A stretch of 64,000 nt of DNA, from NCBI GenBank assembly GCA_025980465.1, contig JAICXJ010000001.1, positions 129,705 through 193,704 on the forward strand, given 5' to 3'. The position numbers and the translations under genes are program-made. Positions within the stretch are counted from its first letter, which is position 1; each line of letters begins with the position of its first letter. The stretch comes from Frankiales bacterium (GTDB taxonomy: Bacteria > Actinomycetota > Actinomycetes > JAFAQI01). This document shows, piece by piece, positions 42,001 through 50,612 of this stretch. Below the pieces are notes generated by a model. That model ran no database searches and was not told the origin of the DNA. It saw only the letters and a list, made by a program, of their open reading frames with translations.

Positions 42001-42810
42001 GATGACCGCGGCGGCGAGGGCGGGCAGCAGCAGCGTCGGGCCGGCGGCGGCATCGATCGTCAAGCCTTGGTTCGGCGCCGGCAGGATGACGGCGAGCGAG
42101 GCCAGCAGGCCGGCGACGGCCCACACGACGGTGGCCAGCCGCTGCACCGGGATGCCGAGCAGTAGCGCCCGGTCACGGTTGTCGGCTGCCGCCCGCACCG
42201 CGATGCCGGCGTCGGTGCGCAGCAGGAACCAGGCCAGGATCGCGATCGCGATCGGCACTGCGCCGACGGCCACCAGATCATTGCCGGTGAACAGCACCGG
42301 CCCGATGTTGAGACTGTGTCCGGACAACCCGGTGGTGAAGCCGCCGATCAGCGTCGTACCGCCGAGCCATTTCGGCAGCAGCAGCTGGATGCCGCCGAGC
42401 ACCTGCGCCAAGCCGATCGTCGCGACCGTGAGGATCAGCCGTGACGCCCGCGCGAACCGGCGGATGACGAGGACCTCGACGAGGCCGCCGACGATCGCGC
42501 CGGAGACCAGGCCCACCGCGATCGCAGCCGCCCAGTTCCATCCGTGCTGGAGGTAGAGCAGGACGCCGATCGTGCCGCCGACGCCGCCCATCGAGCCGTA
42601 GGCGAAGTTGACGATCCGGTCCGAGCGGTAGGTCAGCACCAGGCCGAGTGCGAGCAGGCCGGTCACGCTGCCGTAGACCGCGCCTTGCAGGATCACTCCG
42701 AACGGCGCCTTGCCACTGTCGGCGAAGTGGGTCAGGAGCAGCGCAACGACGACACCGATGCCGATCGACAGCGGGATGTTCTGCCGCGCTGTCGCGAGGA
42801 GCCGATTCAC
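39016..42810 (-). CDS. Second four-domain fused ABC transporter (LivH-LivM-LivF-LivG)
   Basis: A 1264-residue polypeptide with the same order as the 12.8-16.6 kb gene. The LivH-like region (DRIVNFAYGSMGG, AAADNRDRALLLGIP) spans about 1-340 and the LivM-like region (GWGGQVSLGQYAFVGLGAVL) about 360-690. ABC ATPase 1 has Walker A GTNGAGKST near 731 and MSGGQQQML; ATPase 2 has Walker A GHNGAGKTT near 1016, LSTGTRRI and VVLLDEPTAG. It ends in a Lys/Ala-rich tail (KKAPAKRAPRKKTAAAKS) absent from the first copy. GTG 42810 overlaps the binding-protein TGA (GTGA). A paralogue of the first set, probably with a different substrate. Confidence 0.93.
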   Translation of the reverse strand: MNRLLATARQNIPLSIGIGVVVALLLTHFADSGKAPFGVILQGAVYGSVTGLLALGLVLTYRSDRIVNFAYGSMGGVGGTIGVLLYLQHGWNWAAAIAVGLVSGAIVGGLVEVLVIRRFARASRLILTVATIGLAQVLGGIQLLLPKWLGGTTLIGGFTTGLSGHSLNIGPVLFTGNDLVAVGAVPIAIAILAWFLLRTDAGIAVRAAADNRDRALLLGIPVQRLATVVWAVAGLLASLAVILPAPNQGLTIDAAAGPTLLLPALAAAVIAGMESLPIAVVAGIGLGILNSLIGWNFNKQSVTTVAFLIIILVALVLNRGPIGRREGAEESTLSLAGGGSREIPAVLRNLPEVLAMRIGGPLALLAAAILIPLTTSPATIQIFSTTVIYGIVAVSLVVLSGWGGQVSLGQYAFVGLGAVLTGDLLNHFNLDLFICLIASGVAGAFLAVLVGVPALRMRGLFLAVTTMALAVAMDAFFLNPVNFNSLIPGTITRPVLWKRFDLQSERPLYYLCLGFLLFVIVFVRGIRRARPGRVMVATRDNPRAAAAMAVPTTRVTLLSFVTSGAIAGIAGGLHATILQAVGFGTYPPSESLLVFSMLIIGGVDSIFGALLGVGAVELAVHTYPQYQLLITGTGLLIILLVLPSGLIGAVNWVRDRLLVLVANRRGIDLVATAAGSNVDITEPIVPEQVTAIPDGTLLHCRNVETSYGAMQVLFGVDLDVNDGEVVALLGTNGAGKSTMLKVVAGLMSAAPGEVRYHGRDISKLSPQERVKAGLTLMPAKSIFPSLTVGENLRVAAWLSRKDTASLTRSRSRVIDLFPTLGERDNQLAGTMSGGQQQMLSLAMALRTTPKLMLIDELSLGLAPTVVSRLLDVVQELVDEGITIVIVEQSVNVALEVAKRAVFLERGSVRFSGDTADLLERNDVLRSVFIHGAAGVAAELHAADVSSPELNGGSVGGGGKRAAAAAKSNGGTARTIADIVAAPTVLECVYVGKAFGGIRVLNDIELSLHKGEILGLIGHNGAGKTTLFDVICGFLRPEHGRVLLGGADVTDLAPADRAFLGLGRSFQEARLYPALTVQETVAVALERHLTSRDLVAAALRLPASTLSELEVAVRVDELLDKLGLHKYGESQIGALSTGTRRIVELACVLAQDPAVVLLDEPTAGVAQRESEALGPLLRQVREDAGCTMLVIDHDMPLLTSLCDRLVALELGEVIAEGAPTSVLENPRVIESYLGVEGAAIDRSGTTAKKAPAKRAPRKKTAAAKS

Positions 42811-44507
42811 CGCGCGTTCGGGTCAGGCTTGTGCGGGAAGTTGCCCTTCGGGAAGTGGCCGGTCTTGTAGCGCCCGCTGGAGAACACGTAGGCGCCCTTC
42901 TTGCCGTTGTACGTCGACACCCGGTTCGGATCCCAGTAGATCTCGGCGCCATCCAGGGTCGGCGTGAAGTGACCGGTCGGGAAGCCCCAGGTGCCGAACT
43001 CGCCGGTGCCGCCCGGGTAGGACCGCATTCCGCGTTCGAAGTTCGCCGCGGTCAGATCGGGGCCGGCGAGCTGGATGCCGAGCGCCAGCATGTACATCTG
43101 GGCGTAGATGATGTTGACCGCCTGGGCCGGCTCGTCGCTTCGGACGCTCTTGTACGCCGCGTATCCGAGCGTGGCCTGGTAGGGCAGCGTCTTGCCCTGG
43201 TAGGTGAGACCGAGGGCGTGGGCCCACTCGCTCTGGTTGAACAGCTGGCCGACGATGTCCTGGTCGGTCAGCGCGACGCCGACGACGTTCCACTCCGGGT
43301 AGTAGTTCTGCTCCTGCGCCCGCTGGGTCAGGTACACCGGGAAGACCGGGTCGCAGCCGCACACCACCGTCGTGATGTTGTTGGCCTTCAGCTTCGAGAT
43401 CACACTGGCGGCCTGGCTCGACAGGGTCGCGAGGTTGAGCTGGTACTGGATGTTCATCGCGATCGAATGGCCCGATGCCTTCCAGATGTTGATCGCATTC
43501 TGGACGCACTGCTGGTACCACGGGTTGTCGGGCGCGAGGATCGCGAACTTGCGGGGCTGGTTCGCGAACGCCGGCGCGAACGAGGCCTTCTTACCCGCCA
43601 GCTGCGCCACGCCGAGTTGGGCGTTCGACTCGCTGACCAGCGAACAGTCGGTGGCGAGGCTCCAGGCGTACGGCGCTCGCTGCCCGAACCACTGTGCCGA
43701 CAGGTAGGGCTCGCCGAAGTTGAGCACCTTGTCGCGGGACAGCGCGTCGCCGTACGGCTCGGTCGCAGCACTCATGTCGGCGAACGCCTTGATGCTGGTC
43801 GCCACGTGCAGCGCGTCGTCGTCAGCCTGCTGCTGGCCACCGCCGAGCAGCTCGTTGGTCTGCGAGCCCTGGCCGTTGTAGAAGACGAACTTGATCTTGC
43901 GGCCGTAGAACTGGAAGTTCTTGTTGAAGTAGTCGGAGAGGCCCTGGATCGTGCGCCGGACGTCCGCCGGGGTGTCGGCGAACTGCGCTCCGCCGATGGA
44001 GGCGAGGGTCTGCTGGAAACCGGGGTCGGAGGTTTGGCGGTAGGCGACCGTGATCGTGCTGCCAGTCACGCCTTGGGTGGTCACCCCGCCGTTGTTGCCA
44101 TGGAAGGCAATACACGGCGGCGAGTACGGGTCGCCCTTCACCTGAGGGCCGCTGCAGCCCTTGGCCTTGGCAACCGGGACGCTCCCACCGCCCGACGGTG
44201 ACGTCGAGGTCCCGCCGGACCCGGTCGAGCCAGGCACACTCGCGGACCCGCCCGACCCCGGGCTGGTGATCGCGCCGCCCGGCGTGGTGCCGGTAGAGCT
44301 ACCCGTGCTGCCGAGTCCGCCGCCAGCGGCGGCACTCTGGGTGCGAATCGTGACCTTCTGGGGGGCGTCGGTCGGCACGAACGCCGCCATCAGCGCGAAC
44401 GCGACTACCAGCGCCGCGAGCGGGCCGTAGCCGCGGAGCAGCGGCTGGCTGATTCCGCCGCGGCGGGCAGCCGGCGGGGTGTTGACCGGCTCGGTGGCGC
44501 CGCTCAC
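42807..44507 (-). CDS. Membrane-anchored HAAT-type solute-binding protein, second set
   Basis: A 566-residue protein. A TM helix (GPLAALVVAFALMAAFV) lies near residues 28-45 without a lipobox. A Gly/Ser/Thr linker runs to about 110 and a type I binding domain follows, with FHGNNGGVTTQGVTGSTITV, VVCGCDPVFPVYLTQ and EQNYYPEWNVVGVALTDQD. GTG 44507 has GAGAGG upstream. It is paired with the fused permease by a GTGA overlap and has the same architecture as the 16.5-18.2 kb protein. Confidence 0.88.
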   Translation of the reverse strand: MSGATEPVNTPPAARRGGISQPLLRGYGPLAALVVAFALMAAFVPTDAPQKVTIRTQSAAAGGGLGSTGSSTGTTPGGAITSPGSGGSASVPGSTGSGGTSTSPSGGGSVPVAKAKGCSGPQVKGDPYSPPCIAFHGNNGGVTTQGVTGSTITVAYRQTSDPGFQQTLASIGGAQFADTPADVRRTIQGLSDYFNKNFQFYGRKIKFVFYNGQGSQTNELLGGGQQQADDDALHVATSIKAFADMSAATEPYGDALSRDKVLNFGEPYLSAQWFGQRAPYAWSLATDCSLVSESNAQLGVAQLAGKKASFAPAFANQPRKFAILAPDNPWYQQCVQNAINIWKASGHSIAMNIQYQLNLATLSSQAASVISKLKANNITTVVCGCDPVFPVYLTQRAQEQNYYPEWNVVGVALTDQDIVGQLFNQSEWAHALGLTYQGKTLPYQATLGYAAYKSVRSDEPAQAVNIIYAQMYMLALGIQLAGPDLTAANFERGMRSYPGGTGEFGTWGFPTGHFTPTLDGAEIYWDPNRVSTYNGKKGAYVFSSGRYKTGHFPKGNFPHKPDPNAR

Positions 44508-44520
44508 TACTGCACCTCTC

Positions 44521-45966
44521 TCACAGCTGGACCACTGGAAGCCGGCGACGGCGGCGCATCACGAAGAAGTCCGCGGCACCGATCGAGCCCACCGCGGCGA
44601 GCGCGATGAGGCCGACCGTGAGGCCCTGCCCGTCGGTACAGCCTGGGGAGTGCGCCGGGCTGGTGCTCGAGCAGTCGCGGCTGACGGTGACGTCGCCGGC
44701 GATCTGCGGCGTGCCGCCGCCAGGCGTGGTGGTTGCCGAACCGGTGCCGGGAAGGTTCGTGCTCGGGACCGAGCCACCGCCCGACGGCGAGGTGGTCGGC
44801 GGACTCGTTGAACTGCCCTGGTTACCGAGCGGGTGGCCGCCGCCGAGGGTCTGGTTGCCGAACGGGTTCGCGTAGGTCTTGCCGTCCGTGTTGGCGCTGG
44901 CCCCGCCGAAGTCGACGTCTGCCCCCCCGGTGCCGTCGATTGCCGCGGCGGCGAGGTCAGCGACCGTGAAGAGCTTGCCGAAGCTGCAGCTGATGCCGTC
45001 GAGCGCGGTTCGCAACGGGTTGGTGACCGGGTCGAGCGCGCCCAGGATCGGGTTGACGATCTGACCGCCGAGCTTGGAGTTGTTGATACCGATCTCGAGC
45101 GGGTTCTCGGTCAGCGTTCCGCCCTGGAACAGGGCGGTGGGCAGCGTGATGTGGATACCGGTCGGAGCCAGCAGCTGGTTGAGCCGTTTGAACGTGGATT
45201 CGATACTGCCCTGGTCAACCGGCAGCGGCTTGCCGGCGAGGCTCAGCCCGCCGAGTGAGAACGAGGAGCTCTGGCCGTGGTGCGTGCCGCCGCGCTGAGT
45301 GGCCGTCCACTTCATCCCGGTGAGCACGATCGCGCCGTTCAGCAGGCTGATCGACCCGACTTCCGAGCTAGCGGTGGCGACTCGGGCCTTGCCCGGGATC
45401 AGCGTCGAGTGACCTTCGCTGTGCAGCCCGCTGGCGCTGAGCAGTCCGGGCAGGACGAGCGCGCTGCCGTCGAACGTCGCGATCGCTGCCGGGATCGTCT
45501 TGGCGATGACCGCCTCGTGACCTGCGACGGCGATCAAGCCCTTTGCGCCCTGACCTGCTGTGTTCTTCTCGGCGTGGGCGTTGCCGTGGGTGGACTCGGC
45601 GACCAGCGGCTGTGGCAGCTGGTTGGCCTTGAACAGCGGGGGAGTCGAGTCACACTGGGTGGTGAGCGTGGTGCCGACCACGCCGAGGTTGAGTGTCTGG
45701 CTGGACGCCTGCGCAAGGGTGTGGCGGTACTGCGCGATCGACGTACCGATGGCGAGAGTCGCCGACAGCCCGCCGGTCTTCGGCGCGATCTGAAGCGCCT
45801 GCGAGATCGCGGTGGCGTCCCCCGCGACGAACGGCTTCGCCTTGCCGGCGAAGGCCAGCTGGGTCGGTACGACGACGGCGATTGAACAGGCTGTGACGAG
45901 TGTGAGGACGCGACGCGTCCGGGGCATGGCCAGCCGCTTTCGGCCGGGCCCGCACTCCTTACTCAT
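44521..45966 (-). CDS. Exported, C-terminally anchored protein, second set
   Basis: A 481-residue protein beginning MSKECGPGRKRLAMPRTRRV with a signal peptide through QLAFAGKA. Extracytoplasmic Cys are few. A Pro/Ser/Gly/Thr-rich stretch (residues about 370-440) precedes a C-terminal TM helix (GLTVGLIALAAVGSIGAADF) and an Arg-rich tail. No known domain is recognised. ATG 45966 has GGGAG 5 nt upstream; ATG 45927 is an alternative. It stands first in the second transporter run, 13 bp before the binding protein, and matches the layout of the protein at 11.8-12.9 kb without obvious sequence identity. Confidence 0.72.
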   Translation of the reverse strand: MSKECGPGRKRLAMPRTRRVLTLVTACSIAVVVPTQLAFAGKAKPFVAGDATAISQALQIAPKTGGLSATLAIGTSIAQYRHTLAQASSQTLNLGVVGTTLTTQCDSTPPLFKANQLPQPLVAESTHGNAHAEKNTAGQGAKGLIAVAGHEAVIAKTIPAAIATFDGSALVLPGLLSASGLHSEGHSTLIPGKARVATASSEVGSISLLNGAIVLTGMKWTATQRGGTHHGQSSSFSLGGLSLAGKPLPVDQGSIESTFKRLNQLLAPTGIHITLPTALFQGGTLTENPLEIGINNSKLGGQIVNPILGALDPVTNPLRTALDGISCSFGKLFTVADLAAAAIDGTGGADVDFGGASANTDGKTYANPFGNQTLGGGHPLGNQGSSTSPPTTSPSGGGSVPSTNLPGTGSATTTPGGGTPQIAGDVTVSRDCSSTSPAHSPGCTDGQGLTVGLIALAAVGSIGAADFFVMRRRRRLPVVQL

Positions 45967-46142
45967 CTGACTCCCGTCCGCGCCCGGGATGTGCCGTGCG
46001 TCACAGCGATCCGTCACCATAGGAGGGTCGATCCGCGTGCGGCAAGGGTGGTACGCACGATTCCCAAGAGGACGAATGTGGTTCGACCGGCCGATACTGG
46101 CCGGCAGGCCTTCCAGCGTGCGTTGTCGAAGGATGGTTCGGT

Positions 46143-47537
46143 ATGGCTGTCCGGTCTTCTCTCGCGCTGGGCGCGCTGCTCGCCCTGCTGGCGGTGGCGC
46201 TTCCTGGGGTGAGTCCTCGGGCGGACGCCTCGGGTCCAGTGCCGGTCAATCAGGGCGTCGTGCTCCACAGCGGGCACGGGGTGACAGTCATCTCGGTCGA
46301 GCGGATTGGCTCGCGACAATTGCTCGCGACGATCCGCCCGAAGGCGCTGGCGCGCCCGATCACGGTGCGGATCCTGCTGCCGGTCGGCTACCAGGCGGAT
46401 TCGCCCCGCCGCTACCCGGTGCTCTACCTCTATCCCGGCACCAGCGGGCACAGTTACGACTGGATGACGGTGGGTCGGGCGCCACAGGCGACGAGGCCCT
46501 TCGGGCTGATCACGGTCTCCTCCGACATCGGCTTCGACGGTGACGGGGGTGGCTGGTTCACGAACTGGGTCAACCAGAAGACGATGCTCGGGCCGTCGCA
46601 GTGGGAGACCTACGACATCCACGAGCTGATCCCGTGGATCGATTCCAACCTCGCGACGATCCGGTCCCGTGACGGGCGGGCGGTCGCCGGTCTGTCCCAG
46701 GGAGGGTACGGCTCGACGGAGCTGGCGGCGCGACATCCCGATCGGTTCACCGAGCTGGCCTCGTTCTCGGGGGCACCTGAGATCGAGCGGGACGTGCCGG
46801 TGCGGGTGGGCGCGGCGCTGGTCATCGGCGGGACCATGGTCGGGCTGAACGGGGTCGGCCCGAACGCGCCGTTCGGGCCGCATGGCAGCGACGAGATCAA
46901 CTGGCGCGGGCACGACCCCGCCGAGCTGATCCCCAACCTGCGGCCGGTCGGGATGTGGTTCGCGACGGCGGACGGCTTCCCGGGCAAGTACGACGACCCC
47001 GTGACGAGGCCGGGTGAGGCGATCGGCGCCGGGATCATCGAGAGCCTCACCCACATCTCGACGGACACCTTCTTAATGCACCTGCGGCGGGCCGGGCTGT
47101 CCGCGGTGGTTTACGACTACGGCACCGGCACCCACACCTGGCCCTACTGGGCACGGGACCTTCGCCGGTTCCTGCCGGTGCTCATGCGGCGCTTCGCGCA
47201 TCCGGTCGCAGCACCGGCGCGGGCGCAGTACATGTCGATCGAGCCGACCTGGCGGCAGTGGGGCTGGTGGTTTCGGGCCCGCCGAAGCCAGCGACTGCAG
47301 TTCGCGATGCTGCGCGACGCGACCGGGTCCGGATTCGTGCTACGGGCATCAGGCGACGACGTGATGACGACTCCGGCGACGTACCAGCCGGGCGCCGTCT
47401 ACCAGGTTCGGGTCGGGCCGCGTGATCGTCAGGTCCGGGCGCTTCGCTCCGGCCGGCTGCGCATCGCGGTCCCGCTCGGTCCGACCGTGCGTGAGGTCCG
47501 GGTGCGCATTGCCGGCCCTGCAAGACTGGAGCCATGA
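46143..47537 (+). CDS. Secreted esterase, antigen 85/esterase-D-like
   Basis: A 464-residue protein with a signal peptide (SLALGALLALLAVALPGVSP). The alpha/beta-hydrolase core has the Ser elbow AGLSQGGYGSTEL, an acid and a late GTHTWPYW histidine as in mycolyltransferases and EsterD-like esterases. The C-terminal 90 residues are an additional strand-rich part. ATG 46143 is divergent from the second exported-protein gene (176 bp). Its TGA overlaps the SDR start (ATGA). Activity on acyl or mycolyl esters is possible but not shown. Confidence 0.82.
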   Translation: MAVRSSLALGALLALLAVALPGVSPRADASGPVPVNQGVVLHSGHGVTVISVERIGSRQLLATIRPKALARPITVRILLPVGYQADSPRRYPVLYLYPGTSGHSYDWMTVGRAPQATRPFGLITVSSDIGFDGDGGGWFTNWVNQKTMLGPSQWETYDIHELIPWIDSNLATIRSRDGRAVAGLSQGGYGSTELAARHPDRFTELASFSGAPEIERDVPVRVGAALVIGGTMVGLNGVGPNAPFGPHGSDEINWRGHDPAELIPNLRPVGMWFATADGFPGKYDDPVTRPGEAIGAGIIESLTHISTDTFLMHLRRAGLSAVVYDYGTGTHTWPYWARDLRRFLPVLMRRFAHPVAAPARAQYMSIEPTWRQWGWWFRARRSQRLQFAMLRDATGSGFVLRASGDDVMTTPATYQPGAVYQVRVGPRDRQVRALRSGRLRIAVPLGPTVREVRVRIAGPARLEP

Positions 47538-48292
47538 GACTGTCCGGTGCCGTCGTCATCGTGACCGGCGCCGGAAGCGGTATCGGACAGGCGACCGCAC
47601 TCATGCTGGCCGAGCGCGGTGCAACGGTGGTGTCGGTCGATCGTGACGGCGAGGCGGTCGACAAGGTCACCGCGACGACCGGCGGGCTGGCCATCATCAC
47701 CGACATCCGGGATCCCGATCACGGCGGCACGCTGGTGGCCACGACGCTCGAGCGCTACGGCCACATCGACGCCGTCGTGGCGAACGCCGGCGTCGGGTAC
47801 GTCGGGGACTTCGCCACCATGCCGCAGGACGTGATCACCACCCTCGTCGAGGTGAACTTCCGCGGTCCGATGATGCTCACCCGGGCCGCGTTGCCGTCGC
47901 TGCTCGCGCAGGGCGGCGGCGCCCTGGTCTATACGACGTCGATCGCGGGCGGGGTGCCGGTACCGACCGAGGCGGCGTACTGCGTGTCGAAGGCCGCCTT
48001 GGAGAACTTCGCGGACGCGTTGCGTGAAGAGGTCCGCAAATCGGGCGTGATCGTCACCACGATCCGGCCCGGTGTGGTGCGCACGGCGTTCCACGATCAC
48101 CGCAACAAGCCTTACTCCCGGAAGTTCCCGCGTCCGGTCGAACCGGAGAAGATCGCAGCCGCGATCGTCGACGCGCTCGAGAAGGGCAAGACCCGCCGCA
48201 CCGTCCCGGGCTGGCTCGAGCTTGCGGTGAAGGCCCAGCGACGGGCGCCCCGCGTGTTCGAGGTGCTCTCGCGGGTCTTCGGCGGCAACTGA
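47534..48292 (+). CDS. Short-chain dehydrogenase/reductase
   Basis: A 252-residue classical SDR: GAGSGIGQ for NAD(P), VVANAGVG, catalytic Ser in YTTSIAG, and Tyr/Lys in AAYCVSKAAL. ATG 47534 overlaps the esterase stop, so the two are coupled. The C-terminal extension after 210 is basic and helical, and the substrate may be lipid-like. Confidence 0.88.
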   Translation: MRLSGAVVIVTGAGSGIGQATALMLAERGATVVSVDRDGEAVDKVTATTGGLAIITDIRDPDHGGTLVATTLERYGHIDAVVANAGVGYVGDFATMPQDVITTLVEVNFRGPMMLTRAALPSLLAQGGGALVYTTSIAGGVPVPTEAAYCVSKAALENFADALREEVRKSGVIVTTIRPGVVRTAFHDHRNKPYSRKFPRPVEPEKIAAAIVDALEKGKTRRTVPGWLELAVKAQRRAPRVFEVLSRVFGGN

Positions 48293-48318
48293 GGCCGGGG
48301 CCCGCCTTCCCAGCAGCT

Positions 48319-48336
48319 TCAGAGCAAACTCAGAGC
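48319..48336. promoter_or_regulatory. Tandem TCAGAGC repeats upstream of the response-regulator operon
   Basis: TCAGAGC occurs at 48319-48325 and 48330-48336, 11 bp apart, one helical turn, about 45 bp before the response-regulator start. OmpR/PhoB-type regulators commonly bind such tandem repeats and control their own genes, so autoregulation is inferred. Confidence 0.55.
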
Positions 48337-48380
48337 CGGATCATGGTCACGGTCAGGCCGGGCTGAGCGATCCTTTTGCT

Positions 48381-49133
48381 GTGACTACCCGGACCCCTGC
48401 AGCACCCCAGCGGCTCGGCGGAACCGCGCTCACCCGCGCGGACGGGACGCCCGCCCGAGTCCTTGTGGTGGACGACGAACCGAGCCTCGCCGAGCTGCTC
48501 GCCCGGGTGCTACGCAACGAGGGCTGGGCAGTCGAGACCGCCGGCACCGGCGGCAAGGCGATCCGGGCCGCGCGGGCGTTCAAACCGGACGCCGTGATCC
48601 TCGACATGATGCTGCCGGACATCGACGGCATGGAGGTGCTGTCCAAGCTTCGGGCCGACAATCCGTCGGTGTGCGTGGTCTTCCTGACCGCCCGTGACTC
48701 CGTCGAGGACCGGGTCGCGGGCATCACGGCCGGCGGCGACGACTACGTGACCAAGCCGTTCAGTCTCGAGGAGGTGCTGGCCCGACTGCGGGGCGTGCTG
48801 CGCCGTGCCGGGATGGCGCCAGAGACCACCTCCAACCTGCTGGCCGTCGGCGACCTCACGGTGGATGAAGACGCCCATGAGGTGCATCGCGACGGTCAGC
48901 GCATCGAACTGACCGCGACTGAGTTCGAGCTGCTGCGCTACTTGATGCAGAACCCGCGCCGGGTGCTGTCCAAGGCACAGATTCTCGGTCGGGTCTGGGA
49001 GTACGACTTCGGTGGCCAGGCTCACGTCGTGGAGCTGTACATCTCCTACCTGCGAAAGAAGATCGATGCCGGCCGCGAGCCGATGATCCACACTGTGCGC
49101 GGAGCCGGATACGTGCTACGACCGGTGTCGTGA
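48381..49133 (+). CDS. OmpR/PhoB-family response regulator
   Basis: A 250-residue protein: receiver at about 27-140 with VLVVDDEPS, phospho-Asp in AVILDMMLPD and Lys in YVTKPF, then a winged-helix output domain ending VHTVRGAGYVLRP-like. GTG 48381 is the probable start. Its TGA overlaps the kinase GTG (GTGA). Tandem TCAGAGC repeats upstream may be its own binding site. Resembles mycobacterial TcrX/TrcR-type regulators. Confidence 0.92.
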   Translation: MTTRTPAAPQRLGGTALTRADGTPARVLVVDDEPSLAELLARVLRNEGWAVETAGTGGKAIRAARAFKPDAVILDMMLPDIDGMEVLSKLRADNPSVCVVFLTARDSVEDRVAGITAGGDDYVTKPFSLEEVLARLRGVLRRAGMAPETTSNLLAVGDLTVDEDAHEVHRDGQRIELTATEFELLRYLMQNPRRVLSKAQILGRVWEYDFGGQAHVVELYISYLRKKIDAGREPMIHTVRGAGYVLRPVS

Positions 49134-50599
49134 ATGAAGCCGGCGCAGCCGCCGACGCCGTAACCACTCGGGGTCGCTGGTGGGATCGCCGGACGTTGCG
49201 GTTCCGGGTGCTGGCCAGCATCGTGACGGTGCTGGTCCTCGCCTTCCTGATGATCGCGCTGGTCACCGTCTCCGCCCTCAGCCGCTTCCTGGTCGGGCGG
49301 CTCGACCAACAGCTTCGGATCGCGACCAACCGTTATGTGAGTGCTGCGAAGGAGGCCACGCGCAACGGCTTCGGTGACCAGCGTGGCCAGTCGGTCGAGA
49401 CCCTCGGTGTCCGGGTCCGCGACGGCAAGGTGATCAAGGTCGGAATCGTCGGCCATCCCGAGCCGATCGTGTTGTCGACGTCCGATCAGCAGGTCCTCGC
49501 CCAGTTGCCGCTCGGCCGCGATGCGTCGCACGACCTGTCGATCGGTGACTACCGGGTGCGCACGGCACCGCTGTCCAACGGCGAGATCGCGATCGTCGGG
49601 CTGCCGCTGCACTCCGTGCACGACACGTTGGCCGAGCTGGTGCTGGTCGAGCTCATCGTGTTCGGCGTCGTACTGCTCGTCACCATCACGACGAGCGGCT
49701 TCCTGATCCGGTTCTCGCTGCGGCCGCTGACCCGGGTGACGGCGACCGCCCAGCGGGTGGCGGAGTCACCGCTGACCGATCAGAACGCCGAGCTCACCGA
49801 CCGGGTGCCGATCGCCGGGCCCGGCACCGAGGTCGGCCGGCTCGGTGTCGCGTTCAACCGGATGCTCGACCATGTCGAGGCGAGCCTGCTGACCCGACGG
49901 GACACCGAGGACCGGCTGCGGCGTTTCATCGCCGATGCGAGTCATGAGCTGCGTACGCCGGTGGCCGCGATCCGTGGTCACGCCGAGTCGGTCCGTCGCG
50001 GGAAGGAGCCGGTGCCCGACGAAGTGCGGGAATCCATCACCCGCATCGAGTCCGAGGCGATGCGGATGGGGGTGCTCGTCGATGACCTGCTTCTTCTCGC
50101 GCGCCTCGACGCCGGTCGCCCGCTGGCTCATGAGCCGGTCGATTTGAGCCGCATTGCCATCGATGCGACGAGCGACGCCCGGGCGGCTGGCCGCAATCAC
50201 AAGTGGTCGTTGGATCTGCCGTCGGAGCCGGTGCTCGTCATCGGTGATGACCATCGGTTGCACCAGGTCCTCGCCAACCTGCTGACCAATGCGCGAATCC
50301 ACACCCCGTCGGGCACCGGCGTCCAGATCAAGATCCGACGCAACGCCTCCAATGCGACGCTGAGCGTGATCGATGACGGCCCCGGAATGGCGCCGGGGGT
50401 GCGCGATCGGGCGTTCGAACGCTTCTTTCGCGCCGATCCGGTACGGGCACCGCGGACCGGAAGCAGCGGTCTCGGTCTTGCCATCGTCGATGCCGTGGTG
50501 AAGGCGCATGCCGGCACGGTTGAGGTGACCAGCGAACCGGGACACACCTGCTTCGCCGTGAAGTTGCCGCTCGTTGACAACGGCGCCGGCTATACCTAG
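49130..50599 (+). CDS. Sensor histidine kinase
   Basis: A 489-residue kinase: TM helices near 28-50 and 165-188 flank an extracytoplasmic sensor, then a HAMP, phospho-His in FIADASHELRTPVAAIRGH (near 270) and an ATPase with NLLTNARIHTP, DDGPGMAPG and GSSGLGLAIV. It is co-translated with the response regulator. The signal is unknown. Confidence 0.93.
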   Translation: MNEAGAAADAVTTRGRWWDRRTLRFRVLASIVTVLVLAFLMIALVTVSALSRFLVGRLDQQLRIATNRYVSAAKEATRNGFGDQRGQSVETLGVRVRDGKVIKVGIVGHPEPIVLSTSDQQVLAQLPLGRDASHDLSIGDYRVRTAPLSNGEIAIVGLPLHSVHDTLAELVLVELIVFGVVLLVTITTSGFLIRFSLRPLTRVTATAQRVAESPLTDQNAELTDRVPIAGPGTEVGRLGVAFNRMLDHVEASLLTRRDTEDRLRRFIADASHELRTPVAAIRGHAESVRRGKEPVPDEVRESITRIESEAMRMGVLVDDLLLLARLDAGRPLAHEPVDLSRIAIDATSDARAAGRNHKWSLDLPSEPVLVIGDDHRLHQVLANLLTNARIHTPSGTGVQIKIRRNASNATLSVIDDGPGMAPGVRDRAFERFFRADPVRAPRTGSSGLGLAIVDAVVKAHAGTVEVTSEPGHTCFAVKLPLVDNGAGYT

Positions 50600-50612
50600 C
50601 ATTCCTAGGTAT
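50592..50612. promoter_or_regulatory. PadR operator overlapping the padR start codon
   Basis: A perfect inverted repeat ATACCTAG-N5-CTAGGTAT ends on the first two bases of the PadR ATG (50611) and begins inside the end of the kinase gene. A dimeric PadR bound here would block its own transcription and translation start. ATAC/GTAT-type arms are usual for PadR-family sites. Confidence 0.7.
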
